From positions 2,510,001 through 2,574,000 of the forward strand of contig JAUKNK010000147.1 of assembly GCA_030765055.1 (NCBI GenBank): 64,000 bases of DNA. Direction: 5' to 3'. This document shows, one piece after another, positions 1-10,479 of this stretch. Within the stretch, counting starts at the first letter, position 1. Every line of letters begins with the position of its first letter. Origin of the DNA: Mantis religiosa (Eukaryota; Arthropoda; Insecta; Mantodea; Mantidae). The notes beneath the pieces are model-generated. The model was not told the origin of the DNA and searched no databases. It worked only from the letters and a program-made list of their open reading frames with translations. Made by a program: the position numbers and the translations under genes.

Positions 1-600
1 ACAGAATATGTCGAGATTTAACTGTATTGGAACACCAAAGTGAAGCGAAATAATTATTAATTTATAGATGAGTCGAATATATTGCACATCTGCTTCACTT
101 ATGGACCTATTTTGAGGACATGTTTCGCAAATCATCGTTCGCATCTTCCGCTCTTATGCGACTAAAGCTTGATCCAGTGGTGGGGGTAATTCTGGAGTCG
201 CTGCTGCCATCTGTTGTTTTAGTGATGAACTTAAATTTGGGGTTCTCTTCTGGCGGGATTTCAAATTTCATTAGTTGGTTTAATGTTTCTCTATGTATAT
301 TCTCTCCCATATGACAAGTCCACTATGTTTTGTATGTATTTTAGTAATTCGGTGCTACCTTTAATTTCATGATTTTCAGACTAGAAATGAGCTGCTATTG
401 TGGACTTATAAATATTTTTGTATCTTAAGCGCCTGAAGTGTTCTGTCTTTATAGTGCCTGTGCTTTTTTTTGTCCTCCCTATATAAATTTTTTCACAGTC
501 TTCTAAATGCCTGACTTCTCTTCTTGTTTTATCTGATCGGTATTATTCTAAAAACTATTCAAGAAATACAACATAACATTAACACCAAAATACAATTACA
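1..600 (-). mobile_element. Penelope-like element, 3' fragment (lineage PLE-B)
   Basis: Read on the minus strand, this encodes the C-terminal part of a Penelope-like protein. A broken GIY-YIG endonuclease (GIY then YIGRTKRSTGT) lies around 430-540. It is followed by a region ending in the ENPKFKFI motif shared with the fuller PLE at 40674-43030. The reverse transcriptase is absent, so the copy is 5'-truncated. Several stops and shifts interrupt it; 107-310 is the longest open piece. A hammerhead-like motif overlaps the last codons. The same fragment recurs at 8637-9245, and a shorter one at 45535. Confidence 0.8.
114..153 (-). ncRNA. Hammerhead-like ribozyme motif (PLE-B, copy A)
   Basis: On the minus strand the 40 nt can be parsed as GAG (stem I), CGGAAGA (core), U, GCGAA/UUUGC (stem II with a 6-nt loop), GAAAC, AU, GUC (cleavage triplet) and CUC (stem I). 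Stem III is the two base pairs AC/GU. Position 4 of the core is G instead of the expected U, so activity is doubtful here. The motif overlaps the end of the PLE reading frame. Confidence 0.5.
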
Positions 601-1424
601 TCATTAAAAACCTACTTAACTAAGTTCTTGGCAAAACATAGACGACGGAATAGCTCATGTAATTGGTTGAAATTATGTGGTTCGGCCATACAATGGTGTA
701 GCTACGGTGTTACCATAGAAACTCTCCCTCCCTTAACCTTCGAAGGAACTGTCAGGATCTTAAGTAATTTAAATTTGGCCATGAAATACTATGTGTTTAA
801 GTGGCCAATAGAAGGTATAATTTGAATTTTCTGTGAATATCCTGTGAAGGAACTTATATATTTGTACAAGCTGTAATTCATAAGAGATAAGATTTCAATA
901 CCGCCATTTAACAAATATTAGTCTCTTGCTTCAACATCCTGTATTATCCTCTTGGACACACAGCATAATGTATGTTTTTTTAAATAATAGATGATGATTA
1001 ATTCAAAATTTATTATTTCTTATTTCTCTAATATATTTAATTAATATTGATTTTTTTGGTTGAACAACTTTAAGATATATATTTGGGTATGATTATTTAA
1101 GGAAATTATCTTTTAAAAGTTTAGTTCAGTTAATAGGAAGTACACAAAAACTTAAGCTTTTATAGGAATCATTTGAAGAATAGATGTAAAATAAATGAAG
1201 TGATCTAAAATATAACAATTCAGCTCTCTCTCTTTAACATTCAAATACTGAATTTTACAACCCGAATATTTCTCTTGAATTACTACTTTCGAGGTAAACA
1301 TTACACTTTCTGGATCTCTTAAAGGCATTTTAGTGCTAACTTATATAATTACATATAATATTATGCCTTTTTCCATCTCAGAATTGTTTAATTTACAAAT
1401 AACCTTTCTTTTTGTATTCAACAG
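601..1424. other. Intronic stretch, nothing recognised
   Basis: AT-rich sequence with no coding signal or recognised repeat. It leads into the pyrimidine-rich acceptor tract of the exon at 1425 and is repeated before the exon at 10081, so it is intron sequence of the ABCA gene by position. Confidence 0.6.
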
Positions 1425-1598
1425 CCACCTCAGCACCATTGTTAGCTGGTGCATTCTGGTTACTCTAGATTTTACCGTTTTTGTACTTGGCTGAAGATTA
1501 TGCAAATCTGGAACTTCATTCGAAGCTCATACCCAGTTGCTTTTCAAACACAGCTATGGCATTTGGATTTATTGCTATTCTCGCTTTTGAGGGAACAG
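1425..1598 (+). pseudogene. Duplicated ABCA exon with nonsense codon
   Basis: This 174-nt exon copy is almost identical to 10081-10254. It has the same acceptor (tattcaacag just before it) and the same donor (ACAG then gtatgt). Both ends are phase 1, so including or skipping it would not shift the frame. One difference is decisive: codon 1466-1468 is TAG, whereas copy B has CAG at 10122-10124, within the membrane segment FWLLQILPF. A transcript including this copy would stop in the first membrane domain, before any ATP-binding site. It may be a dead duplicate that is skipped, a poison exon that triggers decay, or an assembly artefact from a second haplotype. The stop is read directly; the consequence is inferred. 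Confidence 0.88.
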
Positions 1599-1818
1599 GT
1601 ATGTTTGCTAGAATGTAAATGTTGTCTTCATAAAATTACCAATTCTGTTTATGTTTACTGTGCTTGTATGGTGTGTTGAATTCAATTATGTCCAAAATCT
1701 GTATTTGTTGTAACACATATTTACATGCAAAATTAACAATAAGCTGATATTGATTTGGATTATTTCTTAATTTACTGAAGTTTTATGTATAAATATATTA
1801 ATTTAAGTAGGTATAATA

Positions 1819-2585
1819 ATATAATTTTGAGTCCAACCAGTACTCCATGTTCCATATAGTGCTAATGTTACCTAAAACACGTTTCGTTAGGACCTTCCTA
1901 ACATCCTCAGCTGTTGAATTTTGATTTGGTAAACTCTTTGGAGGTGATAGGTGTGTTTCTTTGGTATCTTGATGAAGTTTGGGTTCTCTTCAAAGGTGAT
2001 GTCAAAATTGAAATTTTCCTTCATATCTTTTTATGAATATCGTTTCCCACAGGGTTACAGAAGTTGAAACCTGAACACTTTTTAATGGATTTCTTGTTCT
2101 GTTTAGTGATTCTCATTCCAAGTATGGCAAAATGCTGACAATTTGTCTGTTTCGTTGTTTTTTATGTTCCTAACATACTCTATAAACCTAATGTTCAAAT
2201 TCCTTTTTTTTTCTTTTTTGCCAATGTAAAAGCTGTCGCAGCCATTGCAATTTATCCAATATACACCTGAGCTTTTGTCTATGGGTTTCTTTTCTTGTAT
2301 TTTGTGTTTTCAAAGGTGTGTTTTACATTGAATTAGTTCGGTGAAGCCCAAGTAATGCTGTGATCTTTGAAGACATTTTGAAGACGGTTAAATAGAACCC
2401 AAAGTTCAAGCTTATCAAGATACCAACAGAGACGCTCCTATTGCCTCCAAGGAGTTCAAAATCAAAATTCAACAGTCGACATCAGCTGAGTATGTTAGGA
2501 AGGTCCTAACGAAACGTATTCTAGGTAAACATTAGAAATATATGAAGCATGGAGTACTAGTTTGACTCAAAATTATGTTATTTTT
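1819..2585. mobile_element. Penelope-like element, head-to-head fragment (PLE-C, copy A)
   Basis: A minus-strand PLE 3' end (about 1819-2385, including a damaged GIY-YIG stretch with FYIGK near 2225) meets a plus-strand copy of the same 3' end (about 2390-2585). The outer arms of about 190 bp are inverted repeats. The element ends at both sides in the same tail, with gttaggaaggtcctaac near each end. Reverse transcriptase is missing. The whole arrangement is repeated at 10480-11225. Confidence 0.75.
1873..1913 (-). ncRNA. Hammerhead-like ribozyme motif (PLE-C, copy A)
   Basis: Minus strand: CAG, core CUGAGGA (fits CUGANGA), U, a 7-bp stem II GUUAGGA/UCCUAAC with loop AGG, GAAAC, GU, GUU, UUA. 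Total 41 nt. The inverted partner on the plus strand at 2483-2523 has CUGAGUA, which breaks the invariant G, and AUU at the cleavage position, so that copy is probably dead. Confidence 0.55.
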
Positions 2586-2764
2586 GTTCTTCATTGTGTT
2601 ATAGACCTTACTCATTAAGAATTAAATAAGTCTGTTATTAAATGATTTTAATTTAACAAATCTTAGTAATCTTCCAAGAATTATCCATGAAGAGACATGT
2701 TATGGGTGTATTTGTCCATAGTTATGCAGCTCCAGAATGATTAGTTTGTAGTCCAATTTTGTAT

Positions 2765-3322
2765 TGTGACTATGTGGGTTCGTGAAATGAAAAGTCCAAT
2801 TACACAAACTCAACAATGTTCTTTATTTCCACCGGCTTACAGTTGAAAACTTGCCAATTACACAGAATTACGTAATGCACACAATTTCTATTCACCAGTT
2901 CGTCCGTTGCAGTTCCACTGTACGCACACAATTACGTAAATTCTTCCCGTTGCCCGCACACAGTCTTCTCGTCCGTTGGCTAACACGGCGCTACTTCGCT
3001 GCTTGCCGAGCACTCACACACTCTCCTCGTCCGTACACTAGCACTGCACTCTTACGCCAAGAACTGACTGACTTTCCTCCAGCCCGACGTGTTGCATATA
3101 TAGGGTCAGCTGGCCAATCTAGAATGTTCTGGATTAGATGAAATATCCCGTAAGTTCGAGAATCCAGGTGGAGGGGAAAAAGACGGCACAGTGGCCCGCG
3201 ATCCCTCTCCGAATCATCCCTTCAGTTTGTGACTTAAATTAATGGGTGGCTGTTTCCGAACGCCTCCGTCCCCTGCTGCCGCTGCCAGCCGGGTCTATAG
3301 GGAGTTCCGAAGTTTGGGTGAC
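2765..3322 (-). mobile_element. Solo LTR-like element (copy A)
   Basis: Begins with TGTGACTATGTGGGTTCGTG and ends near GGGTGAC, like the better-delimited solo LTRs at 14900 and 57300. Reading on the minus strand, a TATA-like stretch (near 3096-3105) precedes an AATAAA signal (near 2825), the order expected inside an LTR. No internal retroelement genes adjoin it, and target-site repeats are not clear in this copy. The repeat occurs again at 11415-11971. Confidence 0.65.
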
Positions 3323-4371
3323 TATGCTAAATGTACTTAAGCAGAGTATAGCTAAATGTCCATCAAATGCTTTGAAATCTTTTAACGGGACTAATTGGCT
3401 AGTAATTGGAGCCCATGTTAAGAAATGCACTGCTTCCCTACTACATACAGAAAACTATCACTATTCATGTTTAACTTCTGCTATCTCTAATGCAACAGTG
3501 TGCAGAATAGAGTACATATATTGTTGTGGAAAGGCTTGCACAAATGCCTCAACTTGTTCGCCCAATTATACAGTTTATACTTGACGATCATTCTCCAGTA
3601 AACAAAAACACAAACACTTATTAGTTAGCTGTTGCCATAATCTGCCCAAGCAAATCCTTTCAGACTTTGTTGAAATCTCTTAAATCCAAGTCTTTTTGTG
3701 GCTCTAATTAATTCAGTAGAATCAACATTGACAAACCTTCAAGCCATTCAGTAGGCTTCACAACACAATTGCGGCATTGAATATCACACACACCTATTGA
3801 CATTGACATTTGTAGCATAATCAACATGCTATGGTTCCCTTTGCACAGTTCTAGGTAGATTGAAGATAGTTGAACCTTTAATTTGAACTATTAGCTGTAA
3901 AAATGTGTATAAGTGAGTCCGCATATGCCGAGGAATTTATAATGATATCTTTCGCCTTTGAGCTTCCTAATATTTTGAGTGAGTGAGTGTGTGGTGCTTT
4001 AGGGCCCATCGACGCGAGGTCATTTGAGCCTGCTAATATTTTGATGTATGGATTTTCAAAACCTGTAAAATTTGGATGAAGGTTTTTATAATTAAGAATA
4101 TTCAGGTTGGTGGCTTAAGAATTAAAAGATTTAGAACGCCTCGTACTTCTTTCTGTAAGTTACAACTAAACTGATATACACATAGGACTGTTTTGGACAT
4201 GGAGTAACAAGATACACTTTAATTAAAAAAATTGGATTAGGGAGCATGGTTTTTGTACCTGAAACAAAATAGACCAATTCTTAAGTAGAATACCTTACTG
4301 ATTCCAAAAATGCCTCTTAAGTGCTTTATCAAGTAACATTTTTAAAATATATTTATTCTTCCATGCATAAG
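3323..4371. other. Intronic stretch, nothing recognised
   Basis: AT-rich, repeated at 11972-13030 by the segmental duplication. Scattered short open frames have no recognisable domain. Confidence 0.5.
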
Positions 4372-4800
4372 GTCTATGATACAATGAAGCACAAAATTAA
4401 TATAATTTGGAGTCAAACTAATACTCAGTGCTCTACCTATTGCTAGTATTTACCTAGAACACGTTCTGTTAGGATCTTCCTAACATCATCGGCTGTTGTT
4501 GACTAATGGATGTTGGTTTGGTGAACCCACTGGAGGTGATAGCTGCATCTCTGTCAGTATCTTGATGAACTTGAAGTTTGGATTTTCTTCATAGGTGGTG
4601 TCGAAATTAAGCAATTTTCTTTCATACTTCTTTATGAAGATTTTCCCCACGTAGTTAATGCAGCTGGTTTTGGACACTTTTATATAAGTGAAGTTCTCAT
4701 TCTATATCAAGATTCTCCTTCCAAAAATGGTAGGCTACTGCCCTTTTATCTATTTCATTGAATAAACTAAAAGGAACTTGAAAATAAGGTTTAAAGAGCA
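4372..4800 (-). mobile_element. Penelope-like element, 3' fragment (PLE-A, copy A)
   Basis: On the minus strand 4486-4677 encodes the PLE C-terminus (IFIKKYERKLLNFDTT, then ENPNFKFIK, ending HPLVNNSR), closely resembling the end of the PLE at 40674-43030. The terminal tail with aatgaagcacaaaatt lies at its left edge. The hammerhead-like core is degraded here (CCGAUGA, and AGAAC in place of GAAAC). Confidence 0.8.
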
Positions 4801-4911
4801 GTTTATGAACATCAGGAACAAAGATTTTAGCAATTTTATTATTAAATAAAACACACACACAAATGTTTATGTAAATTATCTTATTTTATGTACTATTTAT
4901 GTACGTTTTAT

Positions 4912-5760
4912 TTTTCACGCGTATAAAATGTGGAGGGCATCCTGGATGCGCTGTACAAGGGTGTGTAGGTTGTACAGCTCACGAAGGCTCTGAAGTGCGC
5001 TGAGGGAATCGCTAAGTATAAGGCAATCACCTAACTTCTTGCGGCGAACATGCTCAATGGCTCGATATATGGCATAGAGCTCTGCATTATAGATGGATGT
5101 GCTACCTTGGAGACCGAATGTAAAAGGTTCGGTTCCATGGACATATACACATCAAACCCCGCTAGAGCTCTTAGACCCGTTAGTATAAATCAATTTAAAA
5201 CAACATTCGGATACTATACTTTGCCGCCGTAGACTTACTGTGCACCGTCATGTACTGCCTGCAACCTAGGGGGATACAACCGCTCGCACCTAGCAAACAT
5301 CCTAGGCAGATCAAGTGCATGCCGCCCAAGAAGTTCTCTGAAGCGAAAACCTGGCGGTTTCGGGCTAAGATGTGTGTCCTTATAACAGACGTCAAAATGG
5401 GTGTCGAAAAAGGATGCATACGTGGGACGCGAAGGCGTACTATATAACCCACAGCCGTAATTGCCTAGTAAAACGTCCCGCCGGCATTGCAGAGGGGGCT
5501 CTGCCGCCTCAGCATAGAGACTCACCTGGACTAGTTGGAAAGGCTCCAATTGCTAGACGAAGGCCAGAGTAATGTACCGTGTCCAACTTCTTCAGCACGG
5601 ATGGACGACATGAAAAATAAACGATCCATCCATAGTCCAGCTTGGATCGAATCAGTGTGTGATACAAGCGAAGCAGCACTGTGTGATCCGCTCCCTACGA
5701 TTTCCGCAAGATACTAAGCCCACATCGTACTTTCAACTGCGCTATATTCGACGACTAGCT
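4912..5760 (-). mobile_element. LINE fragment: post-RT region and RNase H (copy A)
   Basis: Minus-strand translation gives the end of a LINE ORF2: LLRLYHTLIRSKLDY near 5660 in shifted frames, then EAAEPPLQCRRD and GFRFRELLG, then an RNase H domain starting IYTNGSKSSSG and continuing to ILSDSLSALQSL. The first RNase H aspartate is replaced by asparagine (YTNGS for YTDGS) in both copies. Copy A also has a TGA at 5152-5154 where copy B reads GGA. RNase H points to the I-type group of LINEs. No reverse transcriptase is adjacent. Confidence 0.8.
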
Positions 5761-6226
5761 AAGCTTTCTGTGGAAAACCAGTCCGAGGAACCTAGTTTCG
5801 TCAGCGAATGGTAAAAAATGGCAACCAATTCGGAGAATGCATGGTAAACGGCTCTTGCGGCGCCAGAAATTGACGCGGACCGTTTTCTCAGCGGAGAACC
5901 TGAAGCCGATCTTAGAGCTTGCGACAGGAATTTGGGACTATACGTTGTTAATTTATCTCCGTCTTCATCTGCCACACGGTGTGGGATTTCTATGATTGAG
6001 ATAGGATGCACATTGACATTTCGAAGATCCACGTCGAGAAGCCAAAAAGTAACAAAGTCATTGTATTTTGATTTATTTCTTGATGATTGTGCTTGATTCA
6101 TGAGAATCTTGGTTTCATAGCGTGGTTCGGAATAAAGTTTTGGAGAAGTCAAATTTTGTAACTATTTAATTGTGTTATTTTGATTACATTTTACATGAAC
6201 TTCCTTTCCCAGTCACTTCCAACACA
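5761..6226 (-). other. Uncertain LINE-adjacent sequence
   Basis: Continues the minus-strand open sequence upstream of the RNase H fragment (longest open stretch 5742-6152). I could not match it to a reverse transcriptase or any other domain. It is shared with 14405-14890, so it belongs to the duplicated segment. Confidence 0.4.
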
Positions 6227-6480
6227 TCTGGTTGCTGTCATGCGGCTCTAAACCTTGAACTACTATGGCCAAAGTGCCGACATGAAATTAAATTCTCCAA
6301 CTGAGTCGTTTTTTTTCCGGTAAACCAATTCGGCTGGTATGAAAGAACAATTAATTTCCATTAATTGACCTAATAGTGGTTAACTATAAAGCCTGGGCCT
6401 TAAAGTACTTACATGCTGTAAGTCACCTATAAGGTAGTTATCTCACGTGTTTATGAGAACTAAGTGCAATAATTCAAATT
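6226..6480 (-). repeat. Diverged tRNA-headed repeat fragment (SINE-B type)
   Basis: Shares phrases with the SINE-B units elsewhere: actactatggccaa, ttaatttccattaattgac, aaagcctgggcc and agtacttac. It is diverged, and the tRNA-like head is mostly lost. It sits exactly where similarity to copy B ends. Confidence 0.5.
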
Positions 6481-6737
6481 CATATCTTTCAGAACAGAAA
6501 AAGAGACAATCAAATAAAATTTGAGACAAATCTTCAAGGTGATTTCCACAAATACAATCAGATGTGGATATGAATTTTAACCAAAATAAGCTGAAAATTT
6601 GCCATGTCCAGTAAAGAATTGAGTGAGAACATTATCAGAACTAACAAATTTATTTTTATGTCTATCAGAAACTGTTGGGAAATATAAATCCTTAGACAAA
6701 GCACCACAATGGCTTTTTAACCAGTATGCATTCCAGT

Positions 6738-6741
6738 TGTA

Positions 6742-6811
<70 letters not shown>

Positions 6812-6850
6812 GCATCAGCATCAGCATCATCATCATCTTTATCTTCATCA
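6738..6850. repeat. (TCA)n microsatellite
   Basis: More than 30 trinucleotide units with a few GCA variants. It produces a serine-rich open frame on the plus strand that is not a gene. A second ATC/TCA tract (7077-7130) closes the adjacent SINE. Confidence 0.97.
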
Positions 6851-7135
6851 TTGCCCGCCTCGGTAGTGTAGATGGTAGCATATCTGCCTCACATTCAAGA
6901 GGTCCCGAGTTCGAATCGCGGTCAGGGTGAGTTACCTGGATAACATTTTTTCCGTGGTTTTCCCTTAGGCTGAAAGAGGAATGTCAGGTAACTCTAAGCT
7001 CCATGGACCCTGGACGCATTGAGCCTCATTCACCCATTTTATTCATTGTCCGATATGACTAAAGGTTGGAGTCATAATCATAATCATCATCATCATCTTC
7101 ATCTACATCGTCATCATCATCAATCATCATCAGAT
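6850..7135 (+). mobile_element. tRNA-derived SINE (SINE-A)
   Basis: The head carries box A-like tagtgtagatggt and box B-like gagttcgaatcgc (6913-6925), internal pol III promoter elements of a tRNA-derived SINE. A body follows (gtgagttacctgg, ggttttccctta, ccgatatgac), then a TCA-rich tail. Related copies: 21165-21400 (+), 33345-33575 (-) and an old interrupted one near 38830-39325. Confidence 0.8.
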
Positions 7136-7493
7136 ATATAATTTTTTATTTTCTTTATCATTACACACTTTTTGAAAGTGCAAATGTCATTGACATTCCA
7201 AGAAATAAGTGAATGGTAACAGCACTGCAAAAATTGACGAAGTATTGTCATACACACACATGCATACAACCTTTATCTAAAAAAGTGTTTAATTTTTTGG
7301 GGGGAGGGGTTATTAAGGAACCTCAAAAAGTTTATAAACTTATTGAAATTTGGATGGAAGGTTGGTGCTAGAGAAGATAATAAACAATAGTACTAAAGAA
7401 AGTTATTTGAGTGTAACAATTCAGAGCTTTTTCTCAGTACTGTTTTATCATTGAAGTCCACTTAAATCCCCACTCCCCCCAAAAAATAGATGA

Positions 7494-7495
<2 letters not shown>

Positions 7496-7556
<61 letters not shown>

Positions 7557-7570
7557 TGTGTGTGTGTGCA
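7496..7570. repeat. (GT)n microsatellite
   Basis: About 75 bases of GT repeats with one TCTG interruption near 7555. Confidence 0.97.
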
Positions 7571-8636
7571 ACTTTCATAGGTATGCAAAAATTCAAAACA
7601 AAATGCTGTCAAAATATTGTAACATGATAGTTTTAGATATGTACACGCATTCATAAAGTTCATTAAATTAACTGTTTACCTAAGACTATTTTTAGGAAAT
7701 CTCTATGTCATCACATGTATGACCACATCTAAATCTTTTAAGATTCATTTCAGTGTGTCATTGAAATTACAAAGGATCAAACATGGTGTTTAAATTCATC
7801 ATTTAGCACAAATCTTCCCAAGAAAATGTCTCCTTCTTCAAATCATCTTTTATCTTTTCCCCTCTGAATTTAGCTCTAATAGATTTATTACAGATGAATT
7901 AAAGTTTCTTTAGGACCCTGACAGCTACCTTGAAGGATGAGGTACAATGGTGGCAGAGGAAGTGACGTTGCCCCTTATAATAAACGTCTTGGCGCTTGCA
8001 ATGATTAGACAGGGTGCTAAAGCTACCTACTGTACACCCACAACAAGAAGGCCAGAGGGGTATGAAGGGCAGGGGAGCTTGAAATGTTGATGCGTTCTGG
8101 TAGCGGATCTGTTTACTAGGAAATGAGTGAATGACAGTGCATATGAGTCACCCATGCTGCCAGATCTATGGTTTGTTGCAACGATAGCTTTATGCATAGG
8201 TGAGCTATTTGACAACACTTGTGTATTTTAAACGAGTCTTTCATCCTTGTCATACTCGGAAGGCGAGCATGCACCCCGAGGGGGCACATAAGTGATCACG
8301 TTGCACATCCCTCCAGCTTGCCTTCTTGTCTTGGGCAATCAGTAAATTAACTTGTTGATATTTATATTTCTAGCATGTGGGAACAGTTTTGAATGATACT
8401 CCTTTAAAGCAGAGTAAGACGAAACTGAACATTGTTGAAAATGTTTAACAGAGTTTAATTTTGTTTTTTGTAATGTTCCTATCTTGGAGTGTTTCTTAGA
8501 AAGTTAGGATTAAGAATATACTTTTTGGCATTAACCATAATTGTTTACTGAATGAATTTCCTGAACACACAAATAATAGAATAGTTTTTAGAATATCTAC
8601 AATCTGTACATGTCATATTAAATTAGCCAACATAAA
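7571..8636. other. Spacer between duplication copies, nothing recognised
   Basis: Not duplicated elsewhere in the window. The patch at 7915-8340 is less AT-rich than its surroundings and may be an old repeat, but shows no domain or terminal structure I can name. Confidence 0.5.
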
Positions 8637-9245
8637 ACTGAATATGTCGAGATTTAACTGTATTGGAACACCACAGTGAAGCGAAATAATTATTAATTTA
8701 TAGATTAGTCGTATATATTGCACATCTGCTTCACTTATGGACCTATTTTGAGGACATGTTTCGCAAATCATCGATTGCATCTTCCGCTCTTATGCGACTA
8801 AAGCTTGATCCAGTGGTGTGGGTAATTCTGGAGTTGCTGCTGCCATCTGTTGATTTAGTGATGAACTTAAATTTGGGATTCTCTTCTGGCGGGATTTCAA
8901 ATTTCATTAGTTGGTTTTTATGTTTCTCTATGTATATTCTCTCCCATATGACAAGTTCACTATGTTTTTGTACGTATTTTAGTAATTCGGTGCTACCTTT
9001 AATTTCATGATTTTCAGACTAGAAATGAGCTGCTACTGCGGACTTATAAATATTTTTGTATCTTAAGCGCCTGAAGTGTTCTTTCTTTATAGTGCCTGTG
9101 CTTCTTTTTGTCCTTCCTATATAAATTTTTTCTCAGTCTTTAAACTTAATCTTGTAAATGCCTGACTTCTCTTCTTGTTTTATCTGATCAGTATTATTCA
9201 AAAAACTATTCAAGAAGTACAACATAACATTGGCACCAAAATACA
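8637..9245 (-). mobile_element. Penelope-like element, 3' fragment (PLE-B, copy B)
   Basis: Second copy of 1-600. The GIY-YIG stretch is slightly better preserved: on the minus strand KSGIYKIKF, then EKIYIGRTKRSTGT, then SAVAAHF followed by a stop. Still lacks reverse transcriptase. Confidence 0.8.
8750..8789 (-). ncRNA. Hammerhead-like ribozyme motif (PLE-B, copy B)
   Basis: Same 40-nt layout as 114-153: GAG, CGGAAGA, U, GCAAU/UUUGC hairpin, GAAAC, AU, GUC, CUC. The core again has G for U at position 4. Differences from copy A fall in stem II. Confidence 0.5.
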
Positions 9246-10080
9246 ATTACATCATTAAAAACCTACTTAACTAAGTTCTTGCAAAACTTATACGACGGAA
9301 TAGCTCACGTAATTGGTTGAAATTATGTGGTTCGGCCATACAATGGTGTAGCTACGGTGTTACCATAGAAACTCTCCCTCCCTTAACCTTCGAAGGAACT
9401 GTCAGGATCTTAAGTAATTTAAATTTGGCCATGAAATACTATGTGTTTAAGTGGCCAATAGAAGGTATAATTTGAACTTTCTGTGAATATCCTCTGAAGG
9501 AACTTATATATTTGTACAAGCTGTAATTCATAAGAGATAAGATTTCAATACCCCCATATAACAAATATTAGTCTCTTGCTTCAACATCCTGTATTATCCT
9601 CTTGGACACACAGCATAATGTATGTTTTTTTAAATAATAGATGATGATTAATTCAAAATTTATTATTTCTTATTTCTCTAATATATTTAATTAATATTGA
9701 TTTTTTTGGTTGAACAACTTTAAGATATATATTTGGGTATGATTATTTAAGGAAATTGTCTTTTAAAAGTTTAGTTCAGTTAATAGGAAGTACACAAAAA
9801 CTTAAGCTTTTATAGGAATCATTTGAAGAATAGATCTAAAATAAATGAAGTGATCTAAAATATAACAATTCAGCTCTCTCTCTCTCTCTTTAACATTCAA
9901 ATACTGAATTTTACAACCCGAATATTTCTCTTGAATTACTACTCTCGAGGTAAACATTACACTTTCTGGATCTCTTAAAGGCATTTTAGTGCTAACTTAT
10001 ATAATTACATATAATATTATGCCTTTTTCCATCTCAGAATTGTTTAATTTACAAATAACCTTTCTTTTTGTATTCAACAG
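9246..10080. other. Intron sequence 5' of the ABCA exon
   Basis: Copy B of 601-1424. It ends in the polypyrimidine tract and acceptor tattcaacag. No other feature seen apart from a short (CT)n at 9869-9889, longer here than in copy A. Confidence 0.6.
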
Positions 10081-10254
10081 CCACCTCAGCACCATTGTTA
10101 GCTGGTGCATTCTGGTTACTCCAGATTTTACCGTTTTTGTACTTGGCTGAAGATTATGCAAATCTAGAACTTCATTCGAAGCTCATACCCAGTTGCTTTT
10201 CAAACACAGCTATGGCATTTGGATTTATTGCTATTCTCGCTTTTGAGGGAACAG
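10081..10254 (+). CDS. ABCA-type transporter exon (membrane domain 1)
   Basis: Internal exon of a full-length ABCA-family lipid transporter, closest by eye to the ABCA3 type. Its 174 nt run from an acceptor (tattcaacag) to a donor (ACAG|gtatgt), phase 1 at both ends. It encodes membrane helices with the phrases GAFWLLQILPFLYL and CFSNTAMAFGF and ends AFEGTG. In ABCA3 proteins this order (a helix, an SNxAMAxG helix, then FEAKG) precedes the segment around IQW, which is exactly what the exon at 23071 supplies. The preceding exon is not in the window. The apparent start codon upstream is intronic and not a real start. Known family role: ATP-driven lipid export or flipping in plasma or organelle membranes; the substrate here cannot be read from sequence. 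Confidence 0.9.
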
Positions 10255-10479
10255 GTATGTTTGCTAGAATGTAAATGTTGTCTTCATAAAATTACCAAAT
10301 CTGTTTATGTTTACTGTGCTTGTATGGTGTGTTGAATTCAATTATGTCCAATATCTGTATTTGTTATAACACATATTTACATGCAAAATTAACAATAAGC
10401 TGATATTGATTTGGATTATTTCTTAATTTACTGAAGTTTTATGTATAAATATATTAATTTAAGTAGGTATAATATAATT

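Larger units (their letters stand above)
1..6226. repeat. Segmental duplication, copy A
   Basis: This segment matches 8637-14899 almost base for base, with scattered substitutions and small indels (for example fewer CT units near 1225 than near 9870). The offset between copies drifts from 8636 to about 8670. The copy holds, in order, a PLE fragment, the ABCA exon with a stop codon, an inverted PLE pair, a solo LTR, another PLE fragment and a LINE RNase H fragment. The right limit is near 6226, after the shared stretch ending in cttccaac. The left limit may lie at or before the window start. Copy A is the more decayed one: it carries two nonsense changes absent from copy B. Confidence 0.93.

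Noticed and set aside
3323..3345. Retroviral primer-binding site or polypurine tract next to the LTR at 2765
   Set aside because: The adjoining sequence has neither a tRNA-complementary stretch nor a purine run in either orientation.
4447..4490. Hammerhead-like site in the PLE-A fragment (also 13120-13160)
   Set aside because: Core reads CCGAUGA and the GAAA is lost (AGAA or AAAA), so it is listed only as degraded.
5195..5572. Several overlapping open frames on both strands (about 60-104 residues)
   Set aside because: Shadows of the minus-strand LINE post-RT/RNase H fragment; repeated identically in copy B.
6623..6871. Serine-rich open frame
   Set aside because: Created by the (TCA)n microsatellite, with no start context or domain.
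10068..10080. Apparent start codon in front of the ABCA exon
   Set aside because: It lies in the polypyrimidine tract; the acceptor AG at 10079-10080 and family alignment place the exon start at 10081.
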